This document shows, piece after piece, positions 44,507-55,018 of a stretch of 64,000 nucleotides of DNA. Position 1 is the first letter of the stretch; each line of letters starts with the position of its first letter. The stretch comes from Skeletonema tropicum. Its lineage: Eukaryota > Bacillariophyta > Thalassiosirophyceae > Thalassiosirales > Thalassiosiraceae. A model generated the notes under the pieces. It did not search any database. It saw only the letters and a program-made list of their open reading frames with translations, and had not been told where the DNA came from. Location of the stretch: assembly GCA_037178625.1 (NCBI GenBank), contig CM074135.1, positions 1,428,001 through 1,492,000 on the forward strand, read 5' to 3'. The position numbers and the translations under genes were made by a program.

Positions 44507-45571
44507 CTAATTCACACCATCAAGCCCTCTCTCGGAAACAACAGCGACTGTATCGCCAATATTCAACACCATGTGAGCCCATCCTCGAGGTACATACATC
44601 ATTTCTCCAGCTCGCTGCACGCAGTCGTGACCGTAGTTACGAATTTCATATTTTCTATCGTCCTTGTTGTACAATCTTCGGATCCAATTCGCAGTGTCCA
44701 ACTGAATAGGATTTCTAATATCACGTGTCATCGTCTTAAGTCTTGTAATATTGGATATCCTCTCTGCATCATATAAAATCCACCTCTTTGCACCAAACAC
44801 AACCGTATTCCATGCAGCATTGTGACGATGGAAGGTCAACCCCTGCGTATCATGACCGATTGTTAATGCCATGTGGTCTTTCCACATTAGGTTATTAGGC
44901 ATACCACTCTCGTATAACGAATCTGGATCTTCTGCAAACATGCGAGTAGGCATAGGATACGGATGACAATCTTCCAGAAAACCTCCATCAGGAAGTCGTA
45001 AGTTTCGATCAAAGACATACTTGTTGGAAGAATGCATCCAGTTCACAACATAATCATAGATAGTTGTGCGAGTCAATGCATCTCCAGCCTGATCTGGACC
45101 AGTCTGACCAAGATCCTTCGAGTTGCCCATACCAACGACAACATCGGGATATCTACGTAATAACTCTTCTTTGGTCCAGTGTTCCAATGCCTTCCAGCCA
45201 TCCGTGACATTCTTTACAATCACAGGTGTTTCTCCTTCCCACATGCGGGAATTTTCCCATTCTTCGACGGTAACAATTGGTAATCGACATACACTTGGGT
45301 CGTTATCGTGATCAAATTCTTCATAAGAGGCTGGAGCTTCCTCCCAAGTTTTGTATCTTAGTTTGACTTCTTCCTCTTTTCTGCTCACTCTTCTATCAAA
45401 TGGTGCAGACTTAGAAGCGTTATAACGGAGACGAATGTTGTCATAGGAAAGCGCCAAGATGACAACGATTGCAGAGACTGTTCCTATGCTTACTCTGCTG
45501 TTAGAGCTGGTCGCAGCAGTGTCGCTGGTTTTGATTTGAGGAGATATTTTTTTGGTTCTCTTGACCGACAT
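44507..45571 (-). CDS. JMJD8-like JmjC/cupin protein, ER type II membrane
   Basis: 354 residues. An N-terminal membrane helix (VSIGTVSAIVVILALSY) after a short basic tail predicts a signal anchor with a lumenal domain. The segment VEEWENSRMWEGETPVIVKN then GWKALEHWTKEELLRRY is the usual cupin_8 start. The metal site resembles JMJD8: GLTFHRHNAAWNTVVFGAKR-W-I-L-Y (human JMJD8 has an FHWH at this point), and AGEMMYVPRGWAHMVLNIGD carries the distal His. The canonical H-x-D is H-R-H here. JMJD8 is an ER-lumenal protein with no proven hydroxylase activity. Alternatives: another cupin_8 hydroxylase. Confidence 0.78.
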   Translation of the reverse strand: MSVKRTKKISPQIKTSDTAATSSNSRVSIGTVSAIVVILALSYDNIRLRYNASKSAPFDRRVSRKEEEVKLRYKTWEEAPASYEEFDHDNDPSVCRLPIVTVEEWENSRMWEGETPVIVKNVTDGWKALEHWTKEELLRRYPDVVVGMGNSKDLGQTGPDQAGDALTRTTIYDYVVNWMHSSNKYVFDRNLRLPDGGFLEDCHPYPMPTRMFAEDPDSLYESGMPNNLMWKDHMALTIGHDTQGLTFHRHNAAWNTVVFGAKRWILYDAERISNITRLKTMTRDIRNPIQLDTANWIRRLYNKDDRKYEIRNYGHDCVQRAGEMMYVPRGWAHMVLNIGDTVAVVSERGLDGVN

Positions 45572-46112
45572 GTTATTTACTAAAGTTAGGGTACAGATGT
45601 ATTCATTGGTTGACGATGATCGCTGAATGAGCTATCAATGGTGACCTCTTTCAATTGCGTTCGGGTTGTTTGCGTTGAGGCATTCGATGCTCTTGATGTT
45701 TTAGGCACTCCTGCCGTGCGTTGAGTATTGTTGCTTTGGCTTGGTTAGCATAGGTTAGCATGCGTCCAGCTCCCAGCTCCATCATCGTCTCGCATAATGC
45801 GTGACAGTACATTCGACATCAGTACTAATATGCTATCTATAGGTACGATCTGGTCTTGTTTGCTTCTTGTTTGGCTTGTTGATCCGACCAAGTTTGATCT
45901 TGCCAAGAAGCTTGGCACCACCGCTTTCGCACGATACAACAAGAAGTTCAAATCAGCATTCCAGCTTGCCCATACCTCAATAAATAAATACAAAGTTAAT
46001 CAGATTAGATATCTATGATACTAAAAGGGACCTGCTTCGGTACAACTGTACGGTCTTTTCTTACTTAAAAAGAACTAAGACAAAAAGCAAAGAAACATTT
46101 CTATTCTTCACC
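45572..46112. other. Divergent intergenic region, no gene accepted
   Basis: 541 bp. A 73-codon frame at 45797-46018 has no recognisable features and is not accepted. ggttagcat is repeated near 45745. Confidence 0.5.
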
Positions 46113-46541
46113 ATGGTAAATCATTCACCACCAACCTTTGAAATGGCTTTCCGCCAGTACCTTGCACTTTTCAAAGGTACCCCAAAAAGTCACTCTGAAG
46201 ATTTTGAGCCTCTCTTTGAGCAACTTTACCAAGACCAACTCTATCTCGAAGATGATCATGGACCGTTATCCAGAGAGGAGACAAAAGCTCATCATGCCCA
46301 ATTACTCGCTGCTGGGTGGAAGGCTGAGCTCATACACTTTCGACGAGTGGGCTTGAATCAGTTTGATGTCAAATATAGATTTATATCGAGTGAAGGCGAG
46401 CAGGTTGTCAACAAGCATATCACCACAATTGACAGGAAAATCGCGAAGGTCCAAGACATAGATGACTCCTTGCCGTTGTTGCTGAAGGCTCAAGGAAAAG
46501 CTACCTATTACAATATGTCAAAACTTCTTGTACCTGTATGA
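46113..46541 (+). CDS. SnoaL/NTF2-like small protein
   Basis: 142 residues, intronless, start gtcaccATGG-like context (ttcaccatggta). The pattern of an N-terminal helix (FEMAFRQYLALFKG) with FEPLFEQLYQDQL, then beta-rich GWKAELIHFRRVGLNQFDVK-Y-R-F and KHITTIDRKIAKVQDID is that of the NTF2/SnoaL cone fold. It may bind a small ligand; catalytic residues cannot be assigned. No targeting signal. Tail to tail with ArgJ (120 bp). Confidence 0.55.
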   Translation: MVNHSPPTFEMAFRQYLALFKGTPKSHSEDFEPLFEQLYQDQLYLEDDHGPLSREETKAHHAQLLAAGWKAELIHFRRVGLNQFDVKYRFISSEGEQVVNKHITTIDRKIAKVQDIDDSLPLLLKAQGKATYYNMSKLLVPV

Positions 46542-46661
46542 AAGTCACAGACTACACGATATGTAGAGCACGAGTGTGCAACCATAGTTCAACATCTAGT
46601 TTCAAATTGATTTAATACTTCATTCCAATCTATTATTTGAATAAGCGCTATCGCAGCTAAC

Positions 46662-48131
46662 CTAACTGCGATAGTCAGCATTTACAGCTACGTACTCTTT
46701 TGTCAAGTCACTTCCCAACACTGTGACATCTGATCCCTCACCTCCAAAGTCAATCCCAATTTCCACAAACTTTTGATGCTGTGGAAATTCGTCATGTTCA
46801 CCAAGCTGTGCATCAGCCATGTGATTGCTCAATTCTTCTTCTACTTCTTGTCCTTCCAAGACAAATTTGCCATTGTTAAAAATTGTTCTTCCTCCTAGTG
46901 TCAAGGACATTTCATCAACACTTTCTTCTGGAAAGAATTTACCCATAAATGAACCAATAGCCCCGGCAATTCTTCCAGTATTGGGATCATTTCCAGATAT
47001 TGCGCACTTGACTAATGGTGAGTTGACCAAATGCCTTCCCAGTCGTCTTGCGTGATATTCTGTTCCGGGGAAGTTGCTGATTTTCACACGCATCACATGT
47101 CCAGTGCCTTCTCCATTTCGAACAAGGTCGGCAGAAAGACCTTCACACACTTCAAATAAAGCACTTCGGAGTTCATCTTCTGAAGATAAAGGTTTCAAGC
47201 CTGACGCGATAGCAACTACAGTATCACTGGTTGATTCGTCACCATCAATACTGATCGAGTTGAACGATCTATTGCAGGCTTCTGACAGCATGGTTTGAAG
47301 CTTGCTCTTCTCAATTGTTGCGTCTGTCATAATGTAGCCCAACATTGTCGCCATGTTTGGCTCGATCATTCCAGCACCTTTCGCAACACCTACAACTCTC
47401 ACTCCATTCGACAATGTCTTACTTCTCAATTTGGGATATCTATCAGTTGTCATGATCGCCTCTGCAGCTGCAAATGCACTATTTGCCTGAATCGCCTCAA
47501 TAGCTTTCGGTACTACATCCTCTGCCAACTCCTTGGCTGGAAGACGCCACCCAATAACACCAGTAGAAGAAGGTAACACAGTATTAGCACCACCAGGGAG
47601 ATTAAGACCCTCAGCAACTGCGGCACATACTGATTCTGCTGCGGCAACACCATCTCCACCAGGACATACATTCGAAACTTTGTTGTTGATTACTAATGCC
47701 TGAAGTGGATGACCTTTTGCAAGACGATCCTTTCCAACCTTGACAGGACATCCAGGGAAACGATTACTGGTGAAAACAGCTGCCCAGCTATCAGTGGGGC
47801 CCTCTGTCAAATGAATTACAGTTGCCTTGATTGACAATGGTCCCATGGCCGGTGCTTCGACACTTACAAATGTGCCCTTGGCCGTTCCAAGTGCAAATCC
47901 ATCAGGTAGCGATCCAGCCTTTTTCAAGTAAGCTACATATTCTTCCTTTGTGGAGAAGGAGGGAAGGATAAGATCTGTGTCAAGTCCTCCATTGGTCTCG
48001 TGAAGCATGGTTGCAGCGTTTGATGATGCTGCCTGCTTCATCGCGTTGTTGATGCGAGATGTGGAAAAGGCACCGACGCAAGATGATGATACCACCGCGA
48101 ATGCCAAGGCAACGTTACAAGCGAATTTCAT
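46662..48131 (-). CDS. argJ: Glutamate N-acetyltransferase (ArgJ), plastid-targeted
   Basis: Ornithine acetyltransferase of the cyclic arginine pathway: transfers acetyl from N-acetylornithine to glutamate. 489 residues. Leader MKFACNVALAFAVVSSSCVG then AFST fits a diatom plastid bipartite presequence. ArgJ motifs: WAAVFTSNRFPGCPV, ALVINNKVSNVCPGGDG, LPSSTGVIGWRLP, then the autoproteolysis site GAGMIEPNMATMLGYIMTDA (nucleophile Thr in MATML) and SISIDGDESTSDTVVAIASG. The C-terminal half contains NPNTGRIAGAIG-type binding residues (GNDPNTGRIAGAIG). Both subunits are intact. May also make acetylglutamate from acetyl-CoA, not decidable from sequence. Confidence 0.95.
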   Translation of the reverse strand: MKFACNVALAFAVVSSSCVGAFSTSRINNAMKQAASSNAATMLHETNGGLDTDLILPSFSTKEEYVAYLKKAGSLPDGFALGTAKGTFVSVEAPAMGPLSIKATVIHLTEGPTDSWAAVFTSNRFPGCPVKVGKDRLAKGHPLQALVINNKVSNVCPGGDGVAAAESVCAAVAEGLNLPGGANTVLPSSTGVIGWRLPAKELAEDVVPKAIEAIQANSAFAAAEAIMTTDRYPKLRSKTLSNGVRVVGVAKGAGMIEPNMATMLGYIMTDATIEKSKLQTMLSEACNRSFNSISIDGDESTSDTVVAIASGLKPLSSEDELRSALFEVCEGLSADLVRNGEGTGHVMRVKISNFPGTEYHARRLGRHLVNSPLVKCAISGNDPNTGRIAGAIGSFMGKFFPEESVDEMSLTLGGRTIFNNGKFVLEGQEVEEELSNHMADAQLGEHDEFPQHQKFVEIGIDFGGEGSDVTVLGSDLTKEYVAVNADYRS

Positions 48132-48602
48132 TGTTCAAAAGGTGTTTCCTTATTATTTGTGAGCAGTCGGTGGCGGTGCTTACGCTTGTACCAATTTTTA
48201 TCAATGGAATCCGGGTTTTGTGATGCAATATGCAATCAACTCGATCGGACGACTCCACTCCGAAAATGCGTGGAGCTTGCTACTCACACCAATTTCGCCA
48301 CTGGTTAAAAAAAAATTTCCTACCATCCCCCTTTTGTGGGCTATCTGGACTGTACATAGATAATTTTACATGCTAAGTTTTTTTCTTCCCCCCGCTTGCC
48401 CCCTATTTCCCCGCTCAATCTCTGCATAAAAAATTAGACCATGAAGACTCGCTCCGTAGAGAGAGTACTGAACTCCACAGGACATCCAATGCATAACATC
48501 GAACAAAAACAATACCAGGAACAGTTGCCGCACACCATATTCTACCGATCCCTACATTTTCAGCACTTCGCACAACCTCGATGTCACTCAAAATTGAGTG
48601 AA
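48132..48602. other. Intergenic, no gene recognised
   Basis: 470 bp between the ArgJ start and the broken gene. AT-rich with an A9 run near 48310; nothing else. Confidence 0.6.
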
Positions 48603-48605
48603 CAC

Positions 48606-50230
48606 TTAATCATCTTTTTTGTACGGTCCTCGTGGCTTCTTTGTCTTTCTACATTGTGCCATGACGTCTGGGTTGATCAAACCAGCTCTCTTCTTTGCAG
48701 CAGTCTCGGCGTGCTTTATTGGGTCTTTTTCATATTTGCATTTCTCCTCAACTTTCTTCCTTTCAGTCTGATGGAACTGTTCTACCCATTCCTCAAGGCA
48801 CAGACACAAGTCAGCGTGATTCTCGATTGCTTCTAGTCCATGATCTTCTGCGTAGTGACGCTTTGTGTATCATTATTGTTTTTTCAATAGATGAACTCGC
48901 GAGAGCGTCTCGACCACCTTCTTGAACTCAGCTTTGATGTCTTGATATTCTGCCGTAATCTTCTCTTCATCTTTCTGTCCAGCTCGATGGTAGATAACTT
49001 TTACCCGAGGCATTGTATATCCTTCATAGCTTTTGCGCTTCATATCCAGTAAGGAGCAGGCAATCTTTGCATCAAATTTTTGTCGAAGGTGTCTCATTAT
49101 AGTATTCCATTGTTCATCTACCAAACCAGCTTCAGTAAAGAGAGCTGCACTCTCAGTTGCATTTCACACCAGTGAAATGCAGCATCAATAAACTCATCCT
49201 TATGATGCTTTGCTAGATATCCCGACAACCGAAGGGCTCCTACTTTTACATCTTCGTCAAGACAACCTACTACATTCTGCAGAAACGGATTTCTTCGGTG
49301 GTATGACTCGAATGCATCATCTGACTTGTGTGAACGTACTGCAACTGCAGTTGTAGGTTTATTCTGTCGGAGTTGGAAATACTCAACCACATTCTTCTCT
49401 TTGGTGTGCTGCTGCTGCTGCTTTGCCACCATCTCCCCCAATATGCGTTTGAATCTATTGCAGTCTGTCTCGTCCGACAAGTCAAGATCTGCCAATCCAT
49501 AACATTGAAGGAGTGGAAACGGGTGGTGCGCTGATGTACATGGCTTTGCAGCTTCGCCGGTGTCAGCACATTCGGCAACATATTCGTCAGTGCATTCATC
49601 AGCGCATTCGTTGCTGTTGGCATCATCGCTGATATCAACATCGGTGTCGTTGCTACCGGTGTCACCCCAATCATCTTCCTCGTCATTTCGTTCTTCCTCA
49701 ATCCTAAATTGCAAATCTTTATTCAGCCTCCGCCCAATCACACCAATGTTAATGTTAGGGCAACGAGGTGGACTGAATTTTTCCTTCTTCGCTTGAAGTG
49801 GTGCGTTTGCATGCCAGTTATCAGTCTTAGGTCCAAGACGAATGTACCTCCGCTTACTTGTTCTTAAACAATTAGCTGATTCGACCTCTGCGTCAATGTC
49901 GTATTCATGGAGAAACTCTTTCCATTTATCCTCAGTAGTAAAACTGATATCACCATCCGTGTTTTCTTTCACCAACTTACAGCTTTTCAATAACCATATC
50001 CAGTGGTCGTGTTCTATACCCACGAAGTTTTGTAATGACATTTTGTTCAATTGATCGATTTTATGCCACTCATAACTCATCCTCGTTTGTAAGTCGACGT
50101 ACTTCAGATGCGGGGTAGTCATCCGGAATCCGGACGATCCCAAATGCGGTACCAATGGGATAACAATGAATTCTGGGATAGATATTGTAGTAGACCTGCT
50201 AATAATAATTCGGGGCTGTCTTGTGGACAA
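48606..50230 (-). pseudogene. Broken gene, unknown family (frameshift plus in-frame stops)
   Basis: Frame 1 (50230-49118) encodes about 370 residues from a first ATG at MTTPHLKYVD; it ends ...AFHWCEMQLRVQL then a stop. The protein continues in another frame from TESAALFTEAGLVDEQWNTI (needs one base more, or two fewer, near 49155) to VVETLSR, followed in the same frame by TAA TGA, and then HGLEAIENHADLCLCLEEWV to KKPRGPYKKDD with a final stop at 48606. Composition: acidic centre with CADECTDEYVAECAD repeats, Gln run, then helical. No family recognised; a domesticated or dead mobile-element gene is possible given the MITE nearby. A 36-nt GT...AG stretch would remove the stops but is too short for a normal intron. 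Confidence 0.5.
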
Positions 50231-50605
50231 GCCTTGGCGTCGATTGTCTCCATTGCTCTTGGTGCCGAAAAAAGTTGGTGGGGTATGCAGCGCGTTGTTG
50301 TGTTTAGGAACGTACTATCTTGTCTTGAGTATTCAATACACCCGGGCACAAATCAAACCGGAAGTTGAATATAACGTATAGAATAGATTCGTAAATTTGG
50401 GCAATGTGATACCGAAAGGTGCAGATGCTATTAATGGTTATGATGGTGACTTCTTCGATGCTATCGCAAGCAAATAAAAAAAATGACATAAATTGACACG
50501 CTGCTGCTAGTTAAATCTGTACGTAAGATCAGTATCTTATGTTATGGTAATTTAGTTTAGAGGTACAAAAAATAAGGTGGGAAAATGAGGTGCGAAATTG
50601 GTGTG

Positions 50606-51102
50606 TACTGTCGGGAAAAAAGTGGCACCAGTGCCAATCTCAAATCTCACACAAAACACTAACAAAATGAACAAAGTCATAAATATGGCCATCATACTCG
50701 ACAAAAATACATAGAAAAGCCTCAAGATACCATACCAATCATTATATATACATTATCAGCTTCAGAAGAAACTATAGTTCATCCATATAGAGCAACTATC
50801 TACAATTTTGGCACTGATAACTGCTATTTTGATCTAGGATGACGCATGCCTACGGCATCTTTGCATGCGTGTGCTGCTGCTGCTATGCGAATATACTACA
50901 TATAACGTTGACCAGTGGTTCTATCGAAAGCTATTAGTCTCTTCTACCATATCATGGACGGAGATGGGGTCGGGAGGGCGATATTGACGCGCAGAATCAC
51001 CATTGTAGGGGTTTAAAATCGATGGTTGTGTTTTGTTAGTGTTTTGTGTGAGATTCTAGTTGGTGCCACTTTTTTCCCGGTGAAACTTTTTTCCCGCCAG
51101 TA
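50606..51102. mobile_element. MITE-like inverted-repeat element, copy 2
   Basis: Left end tactgtcgggaaaaaagtgg with tcacacaaaacactaacaaaa; right end ttgttagtgttttgtgtgag then ggtgccacttttttcccg and a second ttttttcccgccagta. The arms pair over some 50 bases. The interior is collinear with 25077-25583. 497 bp, non-coding. Flanks 50231-50605 and 51103-51362 contain no recognised gene. Confidence 0.8.
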
Positions 51103-51362
51103 GCTTGGAGGGCTAGGTGCATGGTTGGTTTGTGTATCCGGCACTGATATGACACCAAATCCCATCACCATCAAGTTGACAGAAAATCTTTTTCCGCTTC
51201 GATCGAAAGGACACACAAACGTCACAGGTTTCACAGCAGCAGGCACGAGCTTTCCTCGCCCAACTTTGCTTCAATAACATCGAATTCCTTGCCTCTCAAC
51301 CCCGAGCCTACCATCATCAGTATCATTTCTTCGCTATTATTCTCTCTACATACACCTTCATC

Positions 51363-52051
51363 ATGACCCGCTCTCTCGCCACCATCGCCTTCGCCGCCGC
51401 GGCAATCACCTCCGCCACCGCATTTGCTCCATCTGCCACTACATCACGAGCAGCTCCACGACCTCTCATGGCCGTAGCGGATATCACAAGTGAATCTGAA
51501 TTCGATGCCAAAATAAGTGATTCTGGAGATTCTCTTGTTGTGGTAGATTATTCAACAACATGGTGTGGTCCTTGCAAGGTTATTGCTCCCAAGTTTGATG
51601 ATTTGAGTGAGAAGTATCCTGAGGCTATCTTCCTTAAGGTATGTAATGTAGTACATCATTTATTCATGCCATGGTATTGTTTTACGACTACTTGGTTCAA
51701 GTGCGTGCTGCTATATCATGCGATGGAGACATCTATGTATTGTTGATCAAACCAAATCCAAAATGACGTGAGAATCTTGGGCAGTAATGGCAATGTTTTG
51801 ACAAAAAGAAAAGTGACTGTCAGTAATCATCACGGTGTATGTAGTATATTTATTGACATCATATTCACTTCTCTTCCTCGCTCTGTCAACAGGTAATTGG
51901 AGACGCTACACCAGATGCCTCCAAGCTTATGAAGCGCGAGGGAGTTCGATCGGTACCATCATTTCACTATTTTAAGAATGGCGAGAAGGTCGATGTTGTA
52001 AATGGTGCCAACGCTGAGGCAATTGAGGCTGCTATTACGAAAAATATTTAG
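51363..52051 (+). CDS. Plastid thioredoxin (f-like)
   Basis: Exons 51363-51638 and 51893-52051, phase-0 join over a 254-bp GT-AG intron; 144 residues. Leader MTRSLATIAFAAAAITSATA then FAPSA is a clear diatom plastid presequence (ASAFAP type). The mature domain has the redox centre STTWCGPCKVIAPKFDDLSE, the cis-Pro loop VRSVPSFHYFKNGEKVDVVN-G and a final helix (NAEAIEAAITKNI). FLK after the third strand resembles f-type thioredoxins, but the extra f-type Cys is not evident, so the type is uncertain. Reduces regulatory disulfides of stromal enzymes. Confidence 0.92.
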
Positions 52052-52285
52052 ACATATTATTCTTTACAATGGGTAAGACAGTGGTTCCCTTCATTGGGGC
52101 TTTTCGACTTCGGGAAGGGGTGACGTGCTCGCTGTGGTGTCTATTAGATTTAGATTAGATGATACGTTTTCAGGGGACGATTTACTTGTGTAACAAAAGA
52201 GCTTGTGGTTCAATATTGAACCATTACATAATATTATAGCAATAAGTTGCTATCAGTTCAAAAAATGATTCAACCTGTATACAAT
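52052..52285. other. Short convergent intergenic
   Basis: 3' flanks of the thioredoxin and the histidine phosphatase; no structure seen. Confidence 0.5.
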
Positions 52286-53035
52286 TTACTTGGTCAAGCT
52301 GGGAAGTGACCACTCCTTCAAACCATTCTTGTATTCCCCTGGCATGTGGCTGCAATCAGCATACATTTCCAGATTCCATTTCTCACCACCTTCTTCCCTT
52401 GTAAACATGGTGATGCCACCTAATGGCCAGGGCCCTATCTTGCTCTCTTCAATCGAAGGAGCACCCTCCAAGTAAAGGGCCATTGCTTGAGCACATGGTA
52501 CATGACTGACAATACAAATATTCTTTCCATCCGCATGCTCGAGAATCCTGTCAGTGGTCACCTTCATGCGTTTCTCGATGAGATATTCCTCAGTCTCAAA
52601 GAAGTAGGGTGCTCCATCAGGTACATTATTAGGGTCCAGTGCAATAGGGTTCAAACTTTTGTATGAGGGATCAATCTCAGTAAAAGTCATGTCTATACGG
52701 TCTTGAACACTCCGAATCTGCAATCTCGTGCCGTCGGGTTCTACAGTCAAAGATGGTGTCAACCACTCCACCAGCCCGTCTTCCACCAGAATAGAATTCT
52801 CCGTTTTTCCAATGGCGTGCACTATCATTTGCGAGGTGCTCAAGGAGCGATGGAGACTAGAACTGTACACAACCTCGGGTGGACACGGCATCGATGCGAG
52901 TTTGCGGCTTATCGCTATGCCATGTTCATATCCGTAGATGGGATGGAGAGGACTATCATATGGGCCTACATTCTCCACCAGAGGGTACTTGGTGAGTCCG
53001 TAGCGAACGAAATATATGTGCTGCTTCTTCGTCAT
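52286..53035 (-). CDS. Histidine phosphatase-fold protein with RYG in place of RHG
   Basis: 249 residues, intronless. YFVRYGLTKYPLVENVG aligns with the family RHG motif, but the first catalytic His is Tyr (codons cgc tac gga). Other family features are kept: VVYSSSLHRSLSTSQMIVHA with the second Arg, an acidic Glu-x-Leu segment (LVEWLTPSL), and ICIVSHVPCAQAMALYL with the second His. A protein without the phospho-accepting His would be expected to bind but not hydrolyse phospho-substrates, as in known pseudo-phosphatases. Alternatively a base-calling error. Not a close paralogue of the 32260 gene by eye. Confidence 0.75.
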   Translation of the reverse strand: MTKKQHIYFVRYGLTKYPLVENVGPYDSPLHPIYGYEHGIAISRKLASMPCPPEVVYSSSLHRSLSTSQMIVHAIGKTENSILVEDGLVEWLTPSLTVEPDGTRLQIRSVQDRIDMTFTEIDPSYKSLNPIALDPNNVPDGAPYFFETEEYLIEKRMKVTTDRILEHADGKNICIVSHVPCAQAMALYLEGAPSIEESKIGPWPLGGITMFTREEGGEKWNLEMYADCSHMPGEYKNGLKEWSLPSLTK

Positions 53036-53512
53036 GGTTGTTAATGATACGAATGGAACACACCAACATGATATGATATATGGGGATATGGAATCTACCG
53101 AATCATTTTTTTTCTGCTTCTTTCTATGGAGTTTGTACCAAAATCAGACCAAGATGATAGATAGATAGATAGATTATTTAATCACTATGTACTCTCTAGA
53201 CACCAGGTGACACCAGTGTCAGTAGAGAAAGAAGAATTTAAACCTGGATGGAGGTGCTCGGGCTGCATCTTTTATTGGTAGCTCGGTCTGCCATGTTGTA
53301 TGTACAAGCAGCCTGTCGCATTTCTGGTTTTGGTCGTACTTACAATAAGATGATGGTCGTATGCTCGAAATAATATTATGACATATGGTAGCAGTGCTGA
53401 ATACGTAATATGCTCGAAAGATGATACAGTGATAAAACAGAATACGTCTCCTACTTAATTATTGTCACGTAAGAATACAACATCTTTTCATGCATTAATT
53501 CATCTGGCAACT
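53036..53512. other. Intergenic with (GATA)n
   Basis: 477 bp. A (GATA)n run sits at 53156-53174. No gene recognised. Confidence 0.6.
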
Positions 53513-55018
53513 TTAAAGAGGAGGCAAACCAGTTCTCAATCTCATCCTCTCCGCAATCAAGAAAGCCAATTCCAGTGCTTGGCTTCCATTAAGACGAGGA
53601 TCGCAGGCAGTGTTGTAGCGATCCTTCAAAGATTCATCTGTCACACTCGATACTCCACCAGTACATTCCGTAACATCCTCACCAGTCATCTCCACATGAA
53701 CTCCGCCCGGATGAGATCCCATCTCGTCATGCACATCGAAGAAGGCACGCAACTCAGCACGAATATTATCGAAATCACGAGTTTTGAATCCATTATCAGT
53801 CTTACGAGTGTTTCCATGGACAGGATCCGAAATCCAAACCACCGCCTTTCCTTCTCTTTGCACAGCACGGATCAATTCGGGTAGATTCTTTCTCAACTTT
53901 TCTGCACCCATACGCACAATGATACTCAACTTTCCAGGTATGTTTTGGGGGTTCATGGTGTTAATAATACGGATAAGTTCATCGGGTGTGCACTTGTCGG
54001 AAATCTTTACTCCGAGAGGGTTGCCAATACCGCGTGTGAATTCAAGGTGGGCTCCGTCCAAGTCACGTGTGCGTTCTCCGACCCAAAGCATGTGAGAGGA
54101 ACAATCGTACCATTTGCCTGTGATGGAATCCTGACGAGTCAAGGCTTGTTCGTAGGGGAGAAGAAGACATTCGTGGGCAGTGTAGAAATCAACCGAGGTG
54201 AATTCAGGGCTGGATGTGTCAATACCAATAGCCTTCATGAAACGGAGAGATTCATCCACCTTGGCTGCCAATTTACGGTAACGTGATCCTTCTGCTGTAT
54301 CTTCAACGAAGTCCAAGTTCCACGCATGAAGACGAGAAATGTCGGCAAATCCACCAGTACTGAAGGCACGCAAAATATTCAGTGTCTGTGCACTCTGGTG
54401 GTAAGCTTTGACCATCAAATTAGGATCATTCCTACGTGCCTCGGGAGTGAACTCTTCCCTATTCACGTTGTCACCACGGTAAGAGGGGAGAGACACACCA
54501 TCAATAACCTCATTGGGTTCACTACGTGGCTTGGCAAACTGTCCAGCCATACGTCCAATCTTCACCACCGGCATGGCACTTCCAAAGGTCATGACAAGCG
54601 CCATTTGCATAATAACACGGAAGTTATCACGAATGTGATTCACATGGAATTCCTTGAAGGATTCCGCACAATCTCCCCCCATGAGGACAAATCCCTGTCC
54701 TTGGGATACACGTGCGAGTTTTTCATGAAGGGAGCGGACCTCCCCCGCAAAGACGAGGGGGGCGACTTGCTCCAAATCTCTAACGGCTTGTGCTAGCTCT
54801 TCTGGGTCGTCGTAAACGGGCATTTGTTTGGCAACGGCATTTGTCCAAGAGTCGGGAGTCCAGTCGTCTGAGCCGGAGGTAGAGGAACTTGTCTCTGTGC
54901 GTGGAACTGATGCAACTGAGAGGGCCGATTTGTGGGCCGCATTTGTGGAGAGGGAGGCGGGTGTGAAGGCGGCTGCTGTGCTGAGGCCCGCGATTAGGAG
55001 GGCTGTTGATAATCTCAT
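53513..55018 (-). CDS. Class-II DAHP synthase, plastid (first step of the shikimate pathway)
   Basis: Condenses phosphoenolpyruvate and erythrose-4-phosphate. 501 residues, close to plant enzymes. Leader MRLSTALLIAGLSTAAAFTP is a plastid bipartite presequence. Mature start WTPDSWTNAVAKQMPVYDD, then FVLMGGDCAESFKEF, VKIGRMAGQFAKPRSE, DGVSLPSYRGDNVN, AHECLLLPYEQALTR, SSHMLWVGERTRDLDGAHLE, RGIGNPLGVKISDKCTPDEL, VVWISDPVHGNTRKT and GVHVEMTGEDVTECTGG. The Cys of GGDC and the His, Glu and Asp of the later blocks form the metal site. All active-site blocks present. Single exon. Confidence 0.96.
   Translation of the reverse strand: MRLSTALLIAGLSTAAAFTPASLSTNAAHKSALSVASVPRTETSSSTSGSDDWTPDSWTNAVAKQMPVYDDPEELAQAVRDLEQVAPLVFAGEVRSLHEKLARVSQGQGFVLMGGDCAESFKEFHVNHIRDNFRVIMQMALVMTFGSAMPVVKIGRMAGQFAKPRSEPNEVIDGVSLPSYRGDNVNREEFTPEARRNDPNLMVKAYHQSAQTLNILRAFSTGGFADISRLHAWNLDFVEDTAEGSRYRKLAAKVDESLRFMKAIGIDTSSPEFTSVDFYTAHECLLLPYEQALTRQDSITGKWYDCSSHMLWVGERTRDLDGAHLEFTRGIGNPLGVKISDKCTPDELIRIINTMNPQNIPGKLSIIVRMGAEKLRKNLPELIRAVQREGKAVVWISDPVHGNTRKTDNGFKTRDFDNIRAELRAFFDVHDEMGSHPGGVHVEMTGEDVTECTGGVSSVTDESLKDRYNTACDPRLNGSQALELAFLIAERMRLRTGLPPL

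Noticed and set aside
45797..46018. 73-codon plus-strand frame
   Set aside because: No domain, lies in a divergent promoter region.
48695..48925. Plus-strand frame opposite the broken gene
   Set aside because: No features; shadow of the minus-strand coding remnants.
53784..54796. Long plus-strand frames opposite DAHP synthase
   Set aside because: Antisense shadows of a well-conserved enzyme.
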